This document shows, piece by piece, positions 60,107-64,000 of a DNA stretch of 64,000 bases. The first letter of the stretch is position 1. Each line of letters starts with the position of its first letter. The DNA is taken from contig RBKR01000004.1 of assembly GCA_004835665.1 (NCBI GenBank), forward strand, positions 868,001 through 932,000, written 5' to 3'. A model generated the notes under the pieces. It saw nothing but the letters and a program-made list of their open reading frames with translations, made no database searches and was not told where the DNA came from. The position numbers were made by a program, and so were the translations under genes. This DNA is from Phoma sp. XZ068. Lineage: Eukaryota; Ascomycota; Dothideomycetes; Pleosporales; Didymellaceae.

Positions 60107-60379
60107 ATGCCAGGACCTTGGCCGTTCTCCAACTATCCATATATGCACCCATATCGCCCTCACCACCCGACGCAGAGTGTCATGGATGGAGATGAGTTCA
60201 CCGTACTTGCACTGTTATACAAACCTTATAATTACCGCCGACGAACTCAGAACTTGTCTAGTATGCGAGATCTTGATTTGGGAGTGAGGGTGAGGGGGCC
60301 AGCTGATGAAAATTCCTACAGCCACCAGTGGAGGTTGAGACATCATCGCCACCAGGGGCCACCCTACTTCAGTATGTAA
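60107..60379 (+). CDS. Small Tyr/Pro/His-rich ORF A, 90 aa
   Basis: Unspliced frame starting MPGPWPFSNYPYMHPYRPHH and ending GPPYFSM. It is rich in Tyr, Pro, His and Arg, with no signal peptide or membrane segment. It shares a loose pattern (SNYP near the start, a central YxY...R block, then an RxLxL segment) with ORF B 700 bases downstream. I recognise no family; it may be a lineage-specific gene or chance. Confidence 0.35.
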   Translation: MPGPWPFSNYPYMHPYRPHHPTQSVMDGDEFTVLALLYKPYNYRRRTQNLSSMRDLDLGVRVRGPADENSYSHQWRLRHHRHQGPPYFSM

Positions 60380-61096
60380 ATGAAGGATCAATTAAACACT
60401 GCGAGTCAGCACATGTTGTGTCCTCTGCCGTCGAAGGGTTTTTGGTGGCAGATTGTAGGCATATGACGCTAACATTCCAATTGAACTTGTATTAGTACTT
60501 GATGCAACCGACGCGCCTCTTTGAACGTGGAGAAATGTGACTTTCTCATTGTGCGAATTCCTTGAATCTTCTCCGGTTTGTTCGCACTTCTCTCTAGATG
60601 ATGATGATGATGATGATGTTGTTGTTGTTGTTTGTTGTACTATGAAGCCAGCCAGGGATATCATGGAGATCCCATAATCGTCATTTGCACGACAGCGGGC
60701 ACAAGAAAAATCGCCCACTGTGGATTTGAGAAGATATTTTATCGTCATGGTGAAACTTAGACTGCCTATGACTTATAGCCGTCACATAGCTGTAATGTGT
60801 ATCGCAACTCTTATCACGGCGCCAAGATTTTTAAATGCCAGGCTATCGGAGTGGTTCATACGTATCAACACCTCGCAGCTACTGCGTTAGAGTGAACCTC
60901 CTGAAGCAATCGATGTGTGTGAACAACGTTGGAAAGATGATACTCAACAGTGATGCAGCTGAAGTATAATACGTAGGCTTCATTTTCCACAAGAATCTCA
61001 ACACTTCTGTAGTTATCAACCCGCGGACTCCACGTTACCATCTGAGCCCTGATAGAAGCACTCAAGTGACGAAATCATTGCAAAGAAGCATTTACA
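60380..61096. other. Spacer between the two small Tyr-rich ORFs
   Basis: No gene is supported. It includes a trinucleotide microsatellite at 60598-60637. Confidence 0.4.
60598..60637. repeat. Microsatellite (ATG)7 followed by TTG repeats
   Basis: Seven ATG units are followed directly by about four TTG units and a short imperfect tail. It lies in a non-coding spacer. Confidence 0.85.
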
Positions 61097-61375
61097 ATGG
61101 TAAATTACAGCAACTATCCTGGCTTCCAGCCTCCGTACTACCGTACTCACATGATGAATGGTGGCTATGCGCTCGCTCCATACAGTTACGAACACCGAGG
61201 CCCATTGCCCGATATAAGATCTCTTCGTCTCCAACCTCATGATTTCCCACCTAGGCAACCCCCTCAAAACATGCGTGGTAGGAATCCAGGTCTTTACATA
61301 AATACCCAAGTGGCGCAGCAGGCTTATACTAATGGACTTTGTGAGAATACCACCAGCTATTTTACCAATTACTAG
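61097..61375 (+). CDS. Small Tyr/Pro-rich ORF B, 92 aa
   Basis: Unspliced frame starting MVNYSNYPGFQPPYYRTHMM and ending TTSYFTNY. It is rich in Tyr, Pro, Asn and Arg; PLPDIRSLRLQPHDFPPRQPP is the most distinctive part. Its composition and partial pattern match ORF A, suggesting a diverged tandem duplicate. No signal peptide, Cys pattern or known domain. Unproven without homologues or transcripts. Confidence 0.38.
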   Translation: MVNYSNYPGFQPPYYRTHMMNGGYALAPYSYEHRGPLPDIRSLRLQPHDFPPRQPPQNMRGRNPGLYINTQVAQQAYTNGLCENTTSYFTNY

Positions 61376-62310
61376 TTAGTAAAGTAGAACTTTCAATCCG
61401 ACGGGCGCTTTAATCAGTTACAGGGCTGGTTCGACGCTCATCTCTTTGGTAGTAGGTCGATCATGATTTTGGTCATTCAATAAGTAATTGAATTTTCTCT
61501 TCTGCCGGTCGTAACCTCCGTGATTAACTCAGGCTCATGTGACCCACCTCTTGAGATTGTGATTGAAAATGCCCCTCTCTTGTATCCGTTAGAAATGCAG
61601 CCAAGAATAACCTATGTCAACCACCGAAAAGGTGCATTGTGCGTGTTAAATGAACTTCTTACTCGATTGGTATCATAAAATTTGCTGCCTTACAGTCGCA
61701 GATACGATCACTAACGCCCTTGTTGCGGATTTATATCTCGAGTTGGTTGCATCTTGTGCTTGGGTTTGGTTCCTTTCCACCACTGAAGGATTCTAATACG
61801 GTCCGTCCTAGTGCTGCACGGCTTCGTCAGTGCCTCTGAGTACTCCACTCCCTGCTTCCAGTCGCCAGAGGTCATTCTCCGCTTTGCTAGGCTGTTCGTG
61901 TTGTCAGAGTTGCGGTGGTCGAAGAGCTTGCCGAGCGCGGCTGAAAACCAGGTTGATGTTGCGAGACTTGACCGTTTCAGACACGGGATATTTTACTCCG
62001 CGAATCCCACTGTGACATCGTAACGGCCGGAGATAAATCGCCCCACAATACCGTCCGGAGAAGAGCCACGACCCTTGAAAACCCCACACAACGGCTGCGG
62101 CGTGGTTGCACTGAGCAAGTTGGAGCATCCTCTCCCGGCATGATGTCAATACTCAACTCCTCCAAGAGTATCCTTGGCCCGGATGTAACTGTGGAGATCC
62201 ATGGACGTACTTAAGCTTTGCAATTGCGCCAGAGGTTGTCCGCTGGAGTTCGTCGACATTCCATCCAATCTGGTTTCCTCGCAAATACCCGATATATGCA
62301 TCGAGGCAAC
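61376..62310. other. Spacer and promoter region upstream of the mannanase gene
   Basis: About 930 bases without a supported gene. The end nearest the mannanase contains two CCCCAC sites listed separately. Confidence 0.4.
62041..62087 (-). promoter_or_regulatory. Two CreA-type sites upstream of the mannanase
   Basis: CCCCAC occurs at 62041-62046 and 62082-62087, reading GTGGGG on the minus strand. This fits SYGGRG, the consensus of the carbon catabolite repressor CreA, which often acts on closely spaced sites at glycoside hydrolase genes. The sites are 224-270 bp before the ATG. Short motifs like this arise by chance. Confidence 0.3.
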
Positions 62311-63890
62311 ATGAAGACAGCAGCTTCTCAGTTGCTCCTGGCCTCCATGGCCCTAGGGTCTGCCGTACCCAGGGGAGATAGGAAGCACCATGGCATCAGC
62401 AAGGATGATTTTATCAAGGTTGACGGCTTGAGATTGTATGACTCTAAGGGCTCTCTACACTATCTAACTGGTAATTTACTCCTATAATCTGCTTCGATGC
62501 CTTCCTGACCGAGAACAGGCATGAATTACTGGGCTTGTATGAACTTGGCTGCCGACGACAAGTCTGGGGGCAATTATGCAAGACTCGTAACCGAGCTTGA
62601 TCAGATGGCAGCAAAGGGTATTAACCACCTTCGAATTATGGGCGGCTCAGAAGGCGCAGAAACCCCTCAGCCCTTCAGGATGAATCCGCCTCTGATGAGA
62701 GGCCCGGGGCAGTACAACGATGCCATCTTCAAGGGCCTGGATATCTGCCTTGCAGAGATGTCGAAGCGTGGAATGCGTGCAACCATTTCTTTGAGTAATG
62801 AATGGCACTGGTCAGGGGGTTTCTCTCAGTACGTGTCGTGGGCAAATAACAATACGCAAATTCCTTACCCCGAGTCATGGAACCTCACCGCGCCACCACA
62901 GAGGACTACACCCGGAACAGGCTGGGGCAGTTACACCAAACAAGGCGTAGATGCAGCGCCATACAGCCAGTTTACTCGTTTTGCGAACCTGATCTACAAT
63001 AACACTCAAGCTGAAGCGTGGTACAAGGACCATATCAAGACGGTCATGACCAGGCGCAACACCGTCACTGGCCGTTTGTATGCTGAAGACCCGACCATTA
63101 TGACATGGCAACCTGCAAACGAGCCACAAGCTGCGAACGAACTTGGCTATGTTGGTATCGGCCTGCTTCCCAACCCGGATGATTTGCTGTTCCCCTGGGT
63201 GGACCGCATCACGGCCTATATCCGCTCGCTGGCTCCCAAGCAACTCATTAGTCTTGGATTCGAGGGTAAGCAAGGAGAATTTTACTTCAAACACGCGCAG
63301 AATTTCTCGACTATCGATTATGCGACCACGCATTGCTGGGTTCAGAACTGGGGAATCTACGACATGTACAACTCTAGCGAGGCCAATCTGAAGGCGGCTC
63401 AAAATTTTGCTGTGAATTTCATGCGCAACTCTAGCAAATGGGCCGCCGACATTGGAAAGCCAGTTTTCCTGGAGGAGTTCGGCATGGCACGTGATAACTG
63501 GGAGAACAAGGACAAGGAGTACCCATATCTCAGCACCGCGTCCACAAAACACAAGGACGCGTACTTCCAGACTATCATCGGCACAGTTATGGATGAGTTC
63601 CGCAACGGCGGTGCATATGTTGGTACCGCCCCCTGGGCATACGGAGGCATATACCGCCCTGAGACGCAGCAAGTTGATGACTTCGGTATGGTGTGGGCCG
63701 GAGATCCACCCCACGAGGGCCCAGGTGTTAGTTTATTCCTAGGAAAGTCCCATGAGAACAGTATACACTAACATATATGTAGTGGTACGATCTATACGAC
63801 ACAGACGAAGCAATGAACGTCGTTGCAGCGCAGCAAAAGACAATCGCAAGCTGGATCAAGGAGCATGGAAGTAATGGTACGAGCTATTAG
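62311..63890 (+). CDS. Secreted GH5 endo-beta-1,4-mannanase
   Basis: Three exons (62311-62470, 62519-63726, 63783-63890; introns 48 and 56 nt) encode 491 aa. ATG 62311 opens a signal peptide (MKTAASQLLLASMALGSA). The mature enzyme begins DDFIKVDGLRLYDSKG, then YLTGMNYWACMNLAADD, a GH5_7 mannanase hallmark. Further features are INHLRIMGGSEGAE, ISLSNEWHWSGGF, WQPANEPQA (acid/base), TTHCWVQNWG, and PVFLEEFGMARDNW (nucleophile). Exon 3 adds WYDLYDTDEAMNVV; its donor is GTTAGT. No carbohydrate-binding module is attached. It should cleave plant or fungal mannan outside the cell. Confidence 0.94.
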
Positions 63891-64000
63891 AGGAGATATG
63901 AACAAATTGCCTTACGGTGCCAAATATGGGGCACTGTCAAACTTTGGCACAAAACAGCGAACCTGATACTGGAGGCGTTCAGTGAAATCTGAAAGTCTGT

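Noticed and set aside
61431..61450. GGTTCGAC string suggestive of a tRNA T-loop
   Set aside because: The flanking bases do not form a five-pair T-stem or an acceptor stem, so no tRNA is supported.

Overview
The window is nuclear DNA from a filamentous ascomycete. Genes are dense (about 28 models) and both strands are used. Many genes carry one to four short GT-AG introns of about 41-127 nt, often with CTAAC- or CTGAC-type branch points. The products are typical of Pezizomycotina: UDP-galactopyranose mutase, a Crh-type GH16, GH128, a fused ADE2 and cullin-3. I infer a Dothideomycete, probably Pleosporales, from overall gene flavour only; the sequence does not prove it. Exon coordinates were built by hand from reading frame, splice consensus and family knowledge.

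Layout, left to right. 1-1.7 kb: no supported gene. 1.7-10.3 kb: NADH-cytochrome b5 reductase (+), an Hbn1/Frm2-like nitroreductase (-), a CorA-like metal transporter (-), an ER-resident DnaJ ending in HDEL (-), and mitochondrial ribosomal protein uS17m (+). 10.6-16.1 kb: Cdc7 kinase (-) head-to-head with condensin subunit Cnd1 (+) across a 245-bp promoter holding three ACGCG cores. 16.7-27.6 kb: a 57-aa Cys-rich protein (-), DEAD-box helicase Dbp3 (-), a TFIIIC subunit (+), a 137-aa conserved-looking protein (+), ribosomal protein eL18 (+), and bifunctional ADE2 (+). 28.2-33.0 kb: a drug/metabolite-type nucleotide-sugar transporter (-) head-to-head with UDP-galactopyranose mutase (+), probably a UDP-galactofuranose supply pair. 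33.5-39.4 kb: a possible 61-aa gene (+), gamma-glutamyl phosphate reductase (-), a Crh-like GH16 transglycosylase (+) with an ambiguous C-terminal intron, and a secreted GH5 exo-beta-1,3-glucanase (-). 40.5-47.4 kb: the hnRNP Hrp1/Nab4 with a 1.1-kb intron (-), a Gyp1-like TBC RabGAP with tiny 5' exons (+), and a cyclase-family enzyme (+). 50.1-64 kb: a GH128 wall protein (-), cullin-3 (-), Zim17-like DNL zinc finger (+), a DsbA-family oxidoreductase (+), two small Tyr/Pro-rich ORFs (+), and a secreted GH5 beta-mannanase (+).

Together the genes are mainly housekeeping (ribosome biogenesis, mitochondrial and ER proteostasis, cell cycle, purine and proline synthesis). A loose run of six cell-wall or polysaccharide genes lies between 28 and 64 kb. 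I saw no transposon, tRNA, rRNA, CRISPR or secondary-metabolite backbone gene. I also saw no wholly new multi-gene system. The most interesting items are the UDP-Galf gene pair, the cell-cycle promoter, unusual splicing in four genes, and several very small genes that standard callers would miss.
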